From Robertmurraya massiliosenegalensis JC6 (GTDB lineage Bacteria > Bacillota > Bacilli > Bacillales > Cytobacillaceae), in the NCBI RefSeq assembly GCF_000311725.1, contig NZ_HE978513.1, forward strand, positions 486,005 to 550,004: 64,000 nt of DNA, given 5' to 3'. Under the pieces are notes generated by a model. That model saw only the letters and a list, made by a program, of their open reading frames with translations, searched no databases and was not told the DNA's origin. Made by a program: the position numbers and the translations under genes. Shown piece by piece: positions 18,411-27,070 of the stretch. How positions within the stretch are numbered: the first letter of the stretch is position 1; every line of letters starts with the position of its first letter.

Positions 18411-18560
18411 TCATGAAAAAAGATTTAATATCATGATTAACATAATGGAAATAGAGAAGAAACCTGCCATACAATCTTCAAATCTATACGAGCAAGATTT
18501 GCCTTCTATTTTATTCATATGATCGCCCGCATCATTCATCAGCTTTTTATTCTCATCCAT
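18411..18560 (-). CDS. 49-residue single-span membrane protein
   Basis: ORF MDENKKLMNDAGDHMNKIEG followed by a Cys-containing stretch and a hydrophobic tail (about residues 31-48) ending at TGA 18411. The ATG at 18560 has AAAGGAG 5 bases upstream, an excellent site. It is 25 bases upstream of the prenyltransferase-like gene on the same strand, so probably cotranscribed. No family is recognised. The charged N-terminus and C-terminal membrane helix suggest a tail-anchored small protein. Confidence 0.55.
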   Translation of the reverse strand: MDENKKLMNDAGDHMNKIEGKSCSYRFEDCMAGFFSISIMLIMILNLFS

Positions 18561-18742
18561 CCCTACTCCTTTCTTTTTACAGCACTATCGGTTACTTCTC
18601 AATTCGATAGAAAGGGATGGATTTCCTTTTTTAATAGGGATTCCTATTTTTTAAATAGATATCAAAAAAATGGAACAAAATGATCGTTTATAATTTAACT
18701 ATTTGGGATAGAGGCTTTTTTTAATCACGCCGTTCAAATATA

Positions 18743-18757
18743 ATTAAAGCGGTTACA
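18743..18757 (+). promoter_or_regulatory. candidate cre site upstream of bdhA
   Basis: ATTAAAGCGGTTACA matches 14 of 15 positions of the CcpA consensus WTGNAANCGNWNNCW, failing only at the G in position 3. It lies 36 bases before the bdhA start, where CcpA binding would normally repress transcription. Confidence 0.4.
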
Positions 18758-18793
18758 TAAAAAATATTGGATAATAGGGAGGAGAAAGAAGAC

Positions 18794-19843
18794 ATGAAAG
18801 CAGCGGTTATTTATGGGGGGAAAGATGTAAAAATTCAAGATTGGGATGAACCAAAAGTTCAAGCAGGTCACGTAAAAGTGAAAGTTGCTTGGGCAGGTAT
18901 TTGCGGGAGCGATCTACATGCTTACAATCATGGCATGGGAATTTCTGTTGAACCTCATCCGGTTTCAGGGCGGAAAGTTCCTTTGGTATTAGGCCATGAG
19001 TTCGCTGGGGTTGTCAGTGAAATAGGAGATGGTGTATCCTCTGTCAAAGTAGGAGATCGTGTTGCTGTTGAACCATTAATCCATTCCGAGAATAATTATT
19101 ATGCTAAAAAAGGATTTTATAATCTATCAGAAGACTTTGGCTTCTTAGGGTTAAATGCAGATGGTGGGTTTGCTCAATATGCAGTGGCTAAAGAGGAGAA
19201 AATTTTTAAGTTGCCTGATCATATGTCTCTAGAAGAAGGTGCCTTAGTGGAACCGACAGCAGTAGCTGTACAGGCCGTTAAATCTAGTAGTCTAAAGATT
19301 GGAGATACGGTTGCTGTATTTGGTGCTGGTCCGATTGGCCAATTAACCATTATTGCTGCTAAAGCTGCTGGTGCAAGTAAAGTGTTTGCGATCGATTTAT
19401 CACCGGAACGGTTAGAGAAGGCGCTAGAAGTTGGAGCAGACGTCATCATTAACTCAGGTAATGAGGATCCTGTTACACACATTTTAGCTGAAACAGGTGC
19501 TGGAGTCGACGTCAGTTATGAAGCAGCAGGAGCTCAACAAACCTATACTGCAGCCATAAATGTGTTAAAGAAACGTGGAGAGTTAATGGTTATCGCAGGC
19601 TTTGGACGTCCAATAGAAATGGATGTTAATTCTGTACTAATTAAAGAGGCTAAAATAACAGCTTCACTCGCTTACCGACATATCTTCGCCGAAGTTATTC
19701 AATTAATTTCTTCTGGTAAAATGAATGTGAAATCAGTTATTACAAAGAAAATCCAACTAGATAATCTAGTTGATGAAGGACTTGAGATTCTAACAACAGA
19801 TAAATCGCAATCTAAGATTTTAGTTGAACTTCCTCAAGACTAA
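18794..19843 (+). CDS. bdhA: zinc-dependent alcohol dehydrogenase, 2,3-butanediol dehydrogenase type
   Basis: A 349-residue medium-chain dehydrogenase. The catalytic zinc motifs GICGSDLHAY and GHEFAG, NAD-binding GAGPIGQL and the downstream AIDLSPERLEKA are present. The structural-zinc cysteines are replaced in the EPLIHSENNYYAKKG region; B. subtilis BdhA also lacks them, so this is not damage. The start ATG at 18794 has GGGAGGAG upstream; an upstream TTG (18767) is unlikely. Likely reaction: interconversion of acetoin and 2,3-butanediol with NAD(H), though related sorbitol or threonine dehydrogenases cannot be excluded. Confidence 0.78.
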   Translation: MKAAVIYGGKDVKIQDWDEPKVQAGHVKVKVAWAGICGSDLHAYNHGMGISVEPHPVSGRKVPLVLGHEFAGVVSEIGDGVSSVKVGDRVAVEPLIHSENNYYAKKGFYNLSEDFGFLGLNADGGFAQYAVAKEEKIFKLPDHMSLEEGALVEPTAVAVQAVKSSSLKIGDTVAVFGAGPIGQLTIIAAKAAGASKVFAIDLSPERLEKALEVGADVIINSGNEDPVTHILAETGAGVDVSYEAAGAQQTYTAAINVLKKRGELMVIAGFGRPIEMDVNSVLIKEAKITASLAYRHIFAEVIQLISSGKMNVKSVITKKIQLDNLVDEGLEILTTDKSQSKILVELPQD

Positions 19844-19866
19844 CGATATACATGATTTTATCGAAT

Positions 19867-20210
19867 GAGGCTGGGTCATATTTTGATCTAGTCTTTTTGT
19901 GATGTGTAGAGTTAACTACAATAATGACGAACGATTCATAATAGTGCTTCTCAAATAAGAAAAAAGCTCCTACAAAATGTAGTAGCTTCCCGTTTGTCTC
20001 ATTCGATCCAACCATCTCTAACCCTTAAGCGGAATTTTTCCTGTTATCTCCTCGATGGAGTCCCTTTTAGGGGAAATAACGGAAGATTTTCCGCTTATGG
20101 AGAGCAAAATCGTTTATTTTGGCATTTTTTGAGGGAATAGCAGGAAATTTTCCTGTTATTTCGGCTCTTTTTCATGATAGTTGCTCAGTAAGCGGAATTT
20201 TTCCTGTTAT
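19867..20210. repeat. dispersed repeat family B, copy 1, with AAGCGGAATTTTTCCTG subrepeats
   Basis: Begins GAGGCTGGGTCATA and contains TCCAACCATCTCT-AA-CCCTTAAGCGGAATTTTTCCTG at 20007-20043; the same two blocks in the same order frame 63761-64000. After that come four diverged units near 20027, 20078, 20139 and 20189 with cores such as AAGCGGAATTTTTCCTGTTA. The 529-base gap 19844-20372 between bdhA and the DinB gene has no credible gene; a 67-codon ORF on the minus strand has no support. Confidence 0.7.
19960..19989 (-). terminator. terminator-like hairpin
   Basis: Minus-strand stem AGCTACTAC / GTAGGAGCT (one mismatch) with a 5-base loop, followed by six T. It would end leftward transcription, possibly from the DinB gene 380 bases away. 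Confidence 0.5.
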
Positions 20211-20372
20211 TTTTCATAACGATACTGTTTATACGAACACTTATCGAGGGAATTTATAAATTCCTTCTTTTCCTACAACATAAAAAATATAAAGTTACAT
20301 CAGTATGAAAAACATTAAAAATGTTCGTTTTTTAATTTATCTTATATTGAAATCGACTCAATTATTCGTTTT

Positions 20373-20846
20373 TTAATTCCCTTCTTTTGTCGGTCCCATT
20401 ACACCTGGAACTGGCAAACCAGCTTGACGAAGTAGAACGGTCATTTGACCACGATGATGCGTTTGATGGTCAATAAGTCCTCTTAACAAGGCACCTCGTG
20501 GAGTTGGTCCTGCAAAACTTTCCACCGTTTCAAGCATTTTTTCATCAGTCAAATTTGTTTCTATTGCTTGTTTTACAGCTTCAGCGCTTTTTTTATAAGC
20601 ATTAACAATTTCCGTTGCCTTCGTTGGCACTACTTTTGGGTCACCTGGAGATTCTATTTTTTCACCTACAAGGCTCAAGAAGAATACAGGACATGTCGCT
20701 AGATGCCAGCCTAGCCAGCCAAGAGTACTATGCCCTTCCACAATTGCTTGCCCTAATTTGTCATCTGACAATGATTCAAGAACTCGAAGTGTGCCCCCCG
20801 CTGAATGATTCCAATCAACTATAAAGTCATTCACTGTTCTATACAT
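20373..20846 (-). CDS. DinB family protein
   Basis: A 157-residue four-helix bundle of the DinB/YfiT superfamily (DUF664-like). The metal-binding His pattern is visible as WHLAT near residue 48 and LIDHQTHHRGQM near 125-136, with conserved W45. Many members are putative thiol-dependent transferases or damage-associated proteins; the substrate is unknown. The gene appears monocistronic, with repeat DNA downstream. Confidence 0.85.
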   Translation of the reverse strand: MYRTVNDFIVDWNHSAGGTLRVLESLSDDKLGQAIVEGHSTLGWLGWHLATCPVFFLSLVGEKIESPGDPKVVPTKATEIVNAYKKSAEAVKQAIETNLTDEKMLETVESFAGPTPRGALLRGLIDHQTHHRGQMTVLLRQAGLPVPGVMGPTKEGN

Positions 20847-21007
20847 ATTCCCAGCTCCCGTTCCTCATATATTCGATAAAATAACATCACGATTGTCCCT
20901 ATTCTAGTCTAAATGTTAAAACTTCTTCTTGCAAATAAGATGTTCTTTATAGCATCAATTAGAATGAATTAGAATGAATTAGGTGAATTTAATGATAAGG
21001 AGGGATG

Positions 21008-21197
21008 TTATGTCACTGTGCAACACGCACTTGTATATCTAAATCCCCTTTTGTCAGACTTTTTGGCACCACAATACTTCAAACATGCTGGACATCTACA
21101 AATGGTAGTTGTTCAATAATTTTCTTTTTATGATATAAGAATGCCTTCTCAGCTTTCTCACACAATAAATTTGGCTTAGAAAACTTACTTTTTCCAT
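21008..21197 (-). pseudogene. frameshifted remnant of a small Cys-rich protein
   Basis: No intact ORF exists, yet three minus-strand frames join into a protein-like sequence: an ATG at 21197 with GAATTAGGAG upstream, then KPNLLCEKAEKAFLYHKKKI, then CRCPACLKYCGAKKSDKRGF and RYTSACCTVT ending at TAA 21008. The CxCPxC...C pattern suggests a zinc ribbon. This is a reconstruction by eye requiring two shifts and has no database support. It lies 20 bases past the stop of the hydrolase gene and may be its former partner. Confidence 0.35.
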
Positions 21198-21216
21198 TTT
21201 GTTCTCCTAATTCGAT

Positions 21217-21765
21217 TCAATTACTGGGTAAGCTTTTTATATCATTAATTAACTCTGGCAATCCATTTTCGAATAAATGCTGCGCCCCTTTAAGTTCTCT
21301 TTTATTAGCCTGTAGCAGCTTTTTTGCATATGCAATATGGACGATCTTCTCGTCAAGACTGTGATATAGAATTATTTGAGGAATTTCAGTAAGATTAGCT
21401 ACAAAATCATTTTGAAGATGGAAATCGGCACGTTGCCAGTCTTCGTCAATTCCCCAATAGGGAGCGGAAACTATAAACAAACCAGATATCTTTATGTTAT
21501 AAGCTTTTTCCGATAAATATTTAAGAAGAACAGATCCGCCTAAGGAATGACCGATAAGTATGACATCACCTGAAAGAGATTTTAGTTCTTGCTCAAGTCG
21601 TACCTTCCATTCTACATAATTTGGATTCTCAGGTGTTGGCATGTCAGGATAACGAAAACTGTAGTCTGGCATTAGTTCTTTATTTAAATAGGTGATCAAA
21701 TTTGAGCTTCCTTGATTTGGTCCTTGTGGGCCAGCACTATGAATAAATATGACTGTCGACTTCAT
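21217..21765 (-). CDS. alpha/beta hydrolase (RBBP9/YdeN-like)
   Basis: Serine hydrolase of the RBBP9/YdeN type, about 183 residues. MKSTVIFIHSAGPQGPNQGS gives the oxyanion-strand region, DVILIGHSLGGSVLLKYL the nucleophile elbow (GHSLGG), and the C-terminal KGAQHLFENG the catalytic His; the Asp is probably in HSLDEKI. The chosen start at 21765 fits the fold, but its ribosome site is weak. Longer starts up to 21831 overlap the upstream ATPase gene, so translational coupling is likely. Substrate unknown. Confidence 0.75.
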   Translation of the reverse strand: MKSTVIFIHSAGPQGPNQGSSNLITYLNKELMPDYSFRYPDMPTPENPNYVEWKVRLEQELKSLSGDVILIGHSLGGSVLLKYLSEKAYNIKISGLFIVSAPYWGIDEDWQRADFHLQNDFVANLTEIPQIILYHSLDEKIVHIAYAKKLLQANKRELKGAQHLFENGLPELINDIKSLPSN

Positions 21766-21799
21766 TTTCAATCTTCTTGTAAAAAGTCCTGAATTCCAT

Positions 21800-22543
21800 C
21801 TATTCATCCTCATCATCTCGAAACAACTCATGCAAAAACTTTTCCCGTCTCGTTAAGAAATTCAAGGTTAGACTGTAATGTTCCGTTTCTTCGTACGAAA
21901 TTTCCTGAATGGGAGATTCGTCAAAATGATAGATTTGAGCATCTGGATAACCAAGTAAAATAGGCGAATGAGTTGCGATAATGAATTGTGCTTCATCCTT
22001 TGTCACTAGCTCATGGATGACCCTTAGAAAGGATAATTGACGAGCAGGAGATAACGCTGCTTCCGGTTCATCCAATAGGTAGATCCCACCCTCTCCAAAG
22101 CGATTTGTGAACAAGGAAAGAAAAGACTCCCCATGCGATTGTTCATGTAGTGATTTCCCACCGTATCCTTGATACTGGAATAAAGGGTCTTCCTCTGCTA
22201 ACTCATCTAGATAGGAAGCAAAATGATAAAAACTTTCCGCTCTTAAAAAGAAACCTTTATTGATTTTAGGAAACCAGGAAAGTCGAATATAATCCCCTAA
22301 ATCAGAGGTAGATGCATCAACAGAATATTGATTATTCCGTCCGCCACCAGCACTGTTGAAACCACATTGATAAGAAATAGCCTCTAGTAAGGTCGATTTC
22401 CCAGAACCATTTTCCCCCACAAAAAAAGTCACTGGATTATTGAACTCAAGTGTATCGGTATTTTTCAAACTCGGTATCGAGAATGGATAACTATTTGGTT
22501 TTTGGATTCTTTCCTTCATTATTTTTACACTTCGTAAATACAT
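21800..22543 (-). CDS. AAA/ABC-type ATPase of the RecF/SMC class
   Basis: A 247-residue stand-alone ATPase with Walker A FVGENGSGKST (about 42-52), ABC-like signature SHGESFLSLF, Walker B YLLDEPEAALSP and the switch IATHSPIL. There is no membrane segment or transporter partner, so it is closer to COG3910-type predicted ATPases than to a transporter. Function is unknown. It heads a run of small hydrolase genes on the minus strand, overlapping the alpha/beta hydrolase and starting 10 bases after the phosphatase. Confidence 0.8.
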   Translation of the reverse strand: MYLRSVKIMKERIQKPNSYPFSIPSLKNTDTLEFNNPVTFFVGENGSGKSTLLEAISYQCGFNSAGGGRNNQYSVDASTSDLGDYIRLSWFPKINKGFFLRAESFYHFASYLDELAEEDPLFQYQGYGGKSLHEQSHGESFLSLFTNRFGEGGIYLLDEPEAALSPARQLSFLRVIHELVTKDEAQFIIATHSPILLGYPDAQIYHFDESPIQEISYEETEHYSLTLNFLTRREKFLHELFRDDEDE

Positions 22544-22553
22544 TCCCCCCTAC

Positions 22554-23132
22554 CTACCTAAACTGCGAAAGGTGAGTAACTTGATTGAAGTCCTTTATAT
22601 TCCACTTCCCTTCGGAAAAGGCAATATTATTTATACATGCATTGACTAGTCTAGTTTTCTCAGAGCCTACTTCACCATTAGACAACTCCGCCAATATTGC
22701 ATTAATCACAGCCCCATGTGCTACAACTATCACTCTCTTAGATTTGTAGTTTTGAGTGATTTTCTCTAATCCAATCGTGACTCTGCTAATTAAATCTTCC
22801 CATTCCTCTACATTTATGTATTTCTTATCAGGAAATGTAGTCGTTCTTTCTTGTACAGTCATTCCTTCAGCATCCCCAAAGTGTCGTTCTACAAATTCAG
22901 ACATTTCGACCATAGGGATTCGTACGATATTACTGATAATTTCTGCCGTTTGTCTTGCTCGCATTAAAGGACTAGTAACGATTAAGTCCCACTTGTCTTT
23001 AGCTAAAAATTCTCCACATTCCCTGGCTTGGTATTTTCCATTATTATTTAGAGGGATATCCGTACTTCCTTGCAGTCTACCTATTGCATTCCAATCAGTT
23101 TCACCGTGTCGAACTAAACATATCTCAGTCAT
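22554..23132 (-). CDS. histidine phosphatase family protein
   Basis: A 192-residue phosphoglycerate-mutase-like phosphatase. The catalytic LVRHGETDWNAIGRLQG is at residues 6-22, the second arginine and glutamate in VTSPLMRARQTAE and VEMSEFVERHFGDAEG, and the second His in VVAHGAVI (about 138). Probably a broad-specificity phosphatase of the PhoE/CobC class; substrate is not predictable. It lies 27 bases downstream of a HAD phosphatase, forming a small hydrolase cluster. Confidence 0.85.
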   Translation of the reverse strand: MTEICLVRHGETDWNAIGRLQGSTDIPLNNNGKYQARECGEFLAKDKWDLIVTSPLMRARQTAEIISNIVRIPMVEMSEFVERHFGDAEGMTVQERTTTFPDKKYINVEEWEDLISRVTIGLEKITQNYKSKRVIVVAHGAVINAILAELSNGEVGSEKTRLVNACINNIAFSEGKWNIKDFNQVTHLSQFR

Positions 23133-23159
23133 AAAATCCTCTCCTTATAGCTACAAAAT

Positions 23160-23828
23160 CTAGATTATTATAATCTTTTTCATCATTAAAGGTAGCTCTC
23201 CCAAATCAGCCAATATGAAATCTCCTTTTGCATTGATCCAATGCATACCTTTCTTCCAGATTCCTAGCATTCCAACGTCTTGGGCAGCTCTAACATCATT
23301 TACTGGATGATCTCCGACAAATATACATTCACTAGGTGAAACATTAAGCTTTTCTATTGCTCTCATAAATATTTGAGGATTCGGCTTTTTCATTCCTTCC
23401 CATTCCGATACTAAAATCGTATCAAAATATGGCTCAATTCCCAAAGACTTAATATTATCTATCTGAAATTGCCCAAATCCGTTTGTGATCATTCCAAGGA
23501 CTAGATTATTTTGCTTCAATTGTTCCAACATGCTTATTAAATTTGGAAAAGGTACACAGTAATTCTTAAATTCTCTAATATAATCCCCAAGTAGTTCCTC
23601 CCACGTTAGGTCCTCAATCTGAAACTCATTCACTAGTTGCTGATATACTTTATCTTTCCAAACATACCCATGGTTATCTAATTCAATAAATCTCGAAATA
23701 TACTTTTCCTTTGGAACATGTCCTAATTGTTTGTCTAATCTCTCATATTGCTCCTCGATGAACCATTTGACTGAGGCATCTCTATCCAATAGCGTTCCAT
23801 CTAAATCAAATAAAACCGCTTTAATCAT
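23160..23828 (-). CDS. HAD-superfamily hydrolase
   Basis: A 222-residue haloacid-dehalogenase phosphatase with the four motifs: DLDGTLLDRD (motif I, residues 8-17), ITNGFG (II, near 115), KKPNPQIF (III, near 147) and FVGDHPVNDV (IV, near 171). The helical cap lies between I and II. It resembles YjjG/YsbA-type nucleotidases and phosphoglycolate phosphatases, but specificity is uncertain. Upstream is the 53-bp tandem repeat array. Confidence 0.85.
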   Translation of the reverse strand: MIKAVLFDLDGTLLDRDASVKWFIEEQYERLDKQLGHVPKEKYISRFIELDNHGYVWKDKVYQQLVNEFQIEDLTWEELLGDYIREFKNYCVPFPNLISMLEQLKQNNLVLGMITNGFGQFQIDNIKSLGIEPYFDTILVSEWEGMKKPNPQIFMRAIEKLNVSPSECIFVGDHPVNDVRAAQDVGMLGIWKKGMHWINAKGDFILADLGELPLMMKKIIII

Positions 23829-23910
23829 TTTGAATGCAATCCCCTCATTTATTTCCTAATCCTTCCTTTTCTCCAATACTCGTGTTAAATCCTGCAAATA
23901 GAGAAGAAAA

Positions 23911-24610
23911 GTATGTCTTGTGAAGGGCCATAAAACCAAGTCTTAATCATATCTTTTGGAAAGTTTGTCTCATGAAGCCTTCATGTTACATGAGTGCTCT
24001 CTTTCTTGAGAAAAGTTTGTCTCATGGAGCTTTCATGTTACACGAGTTACTCTCTTTCTTGAAGAAAGTTTGTCTCATCAGGCGTTCATGATACATGAGT
24101 TACTCCCTTTCTTGAGGAATGTTTGTCTCATCAGGCGTTCATGTTACATGAATTACTCCCTTTCTTGAGGAATTTTGTCTCATGGAGCCTTCATGTTACA
24201 TAAGTTACTCCCTTTCTTGAGGAATGTTTGTCTCATGGAGCTTTCATGTTACACGAGTTACTCTCTTTCTTGAAGAAAGTTTGTCTCATCAGGCGTTCAT
24301 GTTACATAAGTTACTCCCTTTCTTGAGGAATGTTTGTCTCATGAAGCCTTCATGTTACATGAATTACTCCCTTTCTTGAGAAAAGTTTGTCTCATGGAGC
24401 TTTCATGTTACATGAATTACTCCCTTTCTTGAGAAAAGTTTGTCTCATGGAGCCTTCATGTTACATGAGTTGCTCCCTTTCTTGAGAAAAGTTTGTCTCA
24501 TGGAGCCTTCATGTTACATGAGTTGCTCCCTTTCTTGAGAAAAGTTTGTCTCATGGAGCCTTCATGTTACATGGGTTATGCCCTTTCTATAAAAAAGTAT
24601 GTCTTATGAA
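23911..24610. repeat. 53-bp tandem repeat array, 12 good units plus degenerate ends
   Basis: Units start with GTTTGTCTCAT at 23963, 24015, 24068, 24121, 24173, 24226, 24279, 24332, 24385, 24438, 24491 and 24544; periods are 52 or 53. Degenerate units (GTATGTCTT) flank at 23911 and 24597. Variable positions follow the first ten bases (GAAGC, GGAGC, CAGGC). Units 2 and 6 are identical, as are 10 and 11, and units 3 and 7 are close, showing unit-pair duplication. There are no unique spacers. Several units hold CATGAAG-C-CTTCATG, a near-perfect hairpin. The 848-base gap holds no gene. Confidence 0.95.
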
Positions 24611-24676
24611 AGGTTTACGAAACAAGTTTTAAGCCGTTCCACAAGAAAAATGCAACTGCCATTTCAGCAGTCGCAT

Positions 24677-25600
24677 TTAATTCATTTTCTCAATCCTATT
24701 TTTCGGAAGATAGATTGTAAGAACAAACCAATTATCATGCAGTTCCGCTTCCATTTTCCCATTCATTTTTTCAATAAGTTTTTTCGACAAGTATAAGCCT
24801 AGTCCACTCGCTTCCGTGTTGGTTCTGCTCGCAACCTCTGAATAAAAACGCATAAATACTTTTTCTACAGCCATTTTACTATCAGATTTGATGTCATTTT
24901 TTATCCTAAAAACGAGATGATTTTCCTCATTCTCATAGCTAATAATCGCTGTACTTTTTGCATAACGAAGGATATTTTGAACAATGTTCTCGATCACCCG
25001 AGTTAGCATCAATTTGTCTCCAATAATTTGTGTATCACTACTTTGTTCGGGAAATTGAAGTTCAATTTTCTTTTCCTCTAATTGTTCATAAAAAGTCAAA
25101 AAGATTTCTTCCACTAACTTAGATAAGGAAATCGACGATAACTCCATTTCTTTTTGATTCGTTTCGATACGAGCCAAGTCATAGAAGTGCTCAGTCATTT
25201 CCATCAGTCGTTTTACGGACTGCTCAATAATCGATAAATAATGTGCTCTCTTTGCATCATCCGTGCTTCCATGTAAGAGTTGCACATACCCATTAATTGA
25301 TGTGAGTGGCGTCCGCAAATCATGTGAAAGACCAGCGATCGTTAGCTTTACATTCTCCTCCATTTGTTTTGCTTGAAGATTTTTGGCTTCAAACTCATCA
25401 ATCATTTGATTCAATTCATCAACTAAATCTAGCAAAGCCTTTTCACGAAAATTCAAAGATAATCTCCCCCCAAAGCTCGCACGTGTCGGAAGGCTTTTAA
25501 TCTCTTCTTTCAAATTTCGTATTTCTCTTCTCAAAAAGTACATATAAAAAAGAAGCGCAAATGCCAGGAAAACAAATATCCATCCCCACATTTCATCCAC
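24677..25600 (-). CDS. sensor histidine kinase (YcbM-like)
   Basis: A 307-residue kinase with one N-terminal membrane helix (residues 5-23), a short linker, the HisKA box GLSHDLRTPLTSINGY (His near 93) and an HATPase domain with N-box ENIVQNILRYA and G-box ASGLGLYLSKKL. With almost no extracellular loop it is of the intramembrane-sensing type that works with ABC transporters. Length and partners match B. subtilis YcbM. It is the last gene of the operon ATPase-permease-regulator-kinase. Confidence 0.85.
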   Translation of the reverse strand: MDEMWGWIFVFLAFALLFYMYFLRREIRNLKEEIKSLPTRASFGGRLSLNFREKALLDLVDELNQMIDEFEAKNLQAKQMEENVKLTIAGLSHDLRTPLTSINGYVQLLHGSTDDAKRAHYLSIIEQSVKRLMEMTEHFYDLARIETNQKEMELSSISLSKLVEEIFLTFYEQLEEKKIELQFPEQSSDTQIIGDKLMLTRVIENIVQNILRYAKSTAIISYENEENHLVFRIKNDIKSDSKMAVEKVFMRFYSEVASRTNTEASGLGLYLSKKLIEKMNGKMEAELHDNWFVLTIYLPKNRIEKMN

Positions 25601-25608
25601 GCTCCTTT

Positions 25609-26289
25609 CTAATCAAATTTGAAGCCAATGCCCCAAATCGTTTTAATATAGTTTGTATCGTCATAATTTAGTTTATTTCTTAGATTGCTGATGTGCATGT
25701 TAATCGTTTTATCACTATCAAAATAAGGTTCATTCCAAACGCTCTCGTATATATTTGTTCGACTTAACACTTTTTGCGGATGCTCAAGAAAAAGAAGGAG
25801 AATGGCGTACTCGCGACCAGTTAAATGGACGGTATGATCATTGACGAATACATCACGGGTCTCTATGTCGATACGAATATTTTTATAATGGATTTCTTTC
25901 TGCTCGTTAACAGAAACTTTTGAAGCATGGCGCAATTGAATGTGAACTCGTGCAAGAAGTTCTTTCACATCAAATGGCTTCGTAAGGTAATCATCTGCTC
26001 CATTTGTCAAAAGCTCCAATTTCGTGTCTTGATCCGATTTAGCTGAAATGACAATCACAGGTACACCGGATTTTTGCCGGATTTCCTGAAGAAATTCTTC
26101 TCCATTCATCCCCGGCAACATTAAATCTAAGAGCACTAAATCTACTTGATTTTGTTGGAAAAGTAATCTTCCCTCTGTCCCTGAGAATGCACTTAATGTA
26201 TTTAAATTCTCCAACTCTAATGTTTCTTTCATGAGCGAATGAATGGCCATATCATCTTCAATGATTAATACCGTTGTCATTTTTACCAA
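25609..26289 (-). CDS. OmpR-family response regulator (YcbL-like)
   Basis: A 226-residue regulator: receiver domain (residues 1-118) with phospho-acceptor Asp in VLLDLMLPG and Lys in DYLTKPF, then an OmpR/PhoB winged helix (about 130-226). It sits 8 bases upstream of the kinase gene and 1 base after the permease. The direct repeats upstream of the operon are its most likely binding site. Confidence 0.88.
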   Translation of the reverse strand: MVKMTTVLIIEDDMAIHSLMKETLELENLNTLSAFSGTEGRLLFQQNQVDLVLLDLMLPGMNGEEFLQEIRQKSGVPVIVISAKSDQDTKLELLTNGADDYLTKPFDVKELLARVHIQLRHASKVSVNEQKEIHYKNIRIDIETRDVFVNDHTVHLTGREYAILLLFLEHPQKVLSRTNIYESVWNEPYFDSDKTINMHISNLRNKLNYDDTNYIKTIWGIGFKFD

Positions 26290-26290
26290 C

Positions 26291-27070
26291 CTACTTTATG
26301 TCTGTTCGTTTAAACAAAATAATTCCTATAGTTGATGATAACACGATTGTGATCATACTAACCAATATCATTTCAGGATATCTTGCCACATCTATTGGAC
26401 TTGCGAAATCGGAATAGAACAAAAATGATTCTGTAAACCAATATGTCACATGTTTAAAATGCTCGGTTTCTAGAAAAATTGTTGCACCAAAACCTGTTCC
26501 AATCGTATAAAGGAAGCTCCAAACAAGGGAAATTGCACTGTTTTTTGTTATAAAGCTAAACATCACATAGATAGATACATTGGCCAAAATCAAGATATAA
26601 AGGGTGATAAAAGTTTTCATCGCATACCAGCCGTAATGACTTATTTCAGACACTTCCCCAAAGCCTAGAACAATTGAAAAACTGATCATACCAATCACTG
26701 TCATGACAACTACACCAACCAATGCAAGTAGAGAAGCCATGACCAATTTTGATAGATAATAATGAGTGCGACTACGACCTAAAGACAAGGCATTGCGAAT
26801 GGTCCCATTTTGAAATTCTTCACCAATGAAAAATCCAATAAATGCACACATCGTAAGCAACACAGTCAAACCGTTTTTCTCCATCATGAGAATGCCTGTT
26901 GCCCCATTAATAACGGTGTCTTTTGCCTGAATAAGCTCTGTCCCATAACTCACAATCATTTTGCTATTCACCGCTTGAATGAGAGGAAGCAAAACTAAAA
27001 TTCCAAGTACAATCATTAGTTTTTTACTGCGAATTAATTTAATCCTCTCCGCTGTTAAAAGATTAAGCAT
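26291..27070 (-). CDS. ABC transporter permease (YcbO/ABC-2 type)
   Basis: A 259-residue membrane protein with six hydrophobic spans and the ABC-2 permease pattern (LLTAERIKLIRSKKLMIVLG near the start; FIGEEFQNGTIRNALSLGRS near 85). It overlaps the ATPase gene by 8 bases. Such permeases pair with bacitracin- or lantibiotic-type exporters; substrate is unknown. The C-terminal GIILFKRTDIK is complete. Confidence 0.82.
   Translation of the reverse strand: MLNLLTAERIKLIRSKKLMIVLGILVLLPLIQAVNSKMIVSYGTELIQAKDTVINGATGILMMEKNGLTVLLTMCAFIGFFIGEEFQNGTIRNALSLGRSRTHYYLSKLVMASLLALVGVVVMTVIGMISFSIVLGFGEVSEISHYGWYAMKTFITLYILILANVSIYVMFSFITKNSAISLVWSFLYTIGTGFGATIFLETEHFKHVTYWFTESFLFYSDFASPIDVARYPEMILVSMITIVLSSTIGIILFKRTDIK

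Noticed and set aside
18794-19843. Loss of the structural zinc cysteines as damage in bdhA
   Set aside because: B. subtilis BdhA also lacks these cysteines, so it is a subfamily trait.
19812-20015. 67-codon minus-strand ORF after bdhA
   Set aside because: It overlaps the bdhA end and repeat DNA, has no ribosome site and no protein-like features.
21010-21042. Plus-strand ten-codon ORF after AAGGAGGGATGTT
   Set aside because: It is too short, has no conserved context, and overlaps the antisense gene remnant; the site is probably chance.
23911-24610. CRISPR array
   Set aside because: The repeats are contiguous, with no unique spacers, and no cas genes are nearby; it is a tandem minisatellite.
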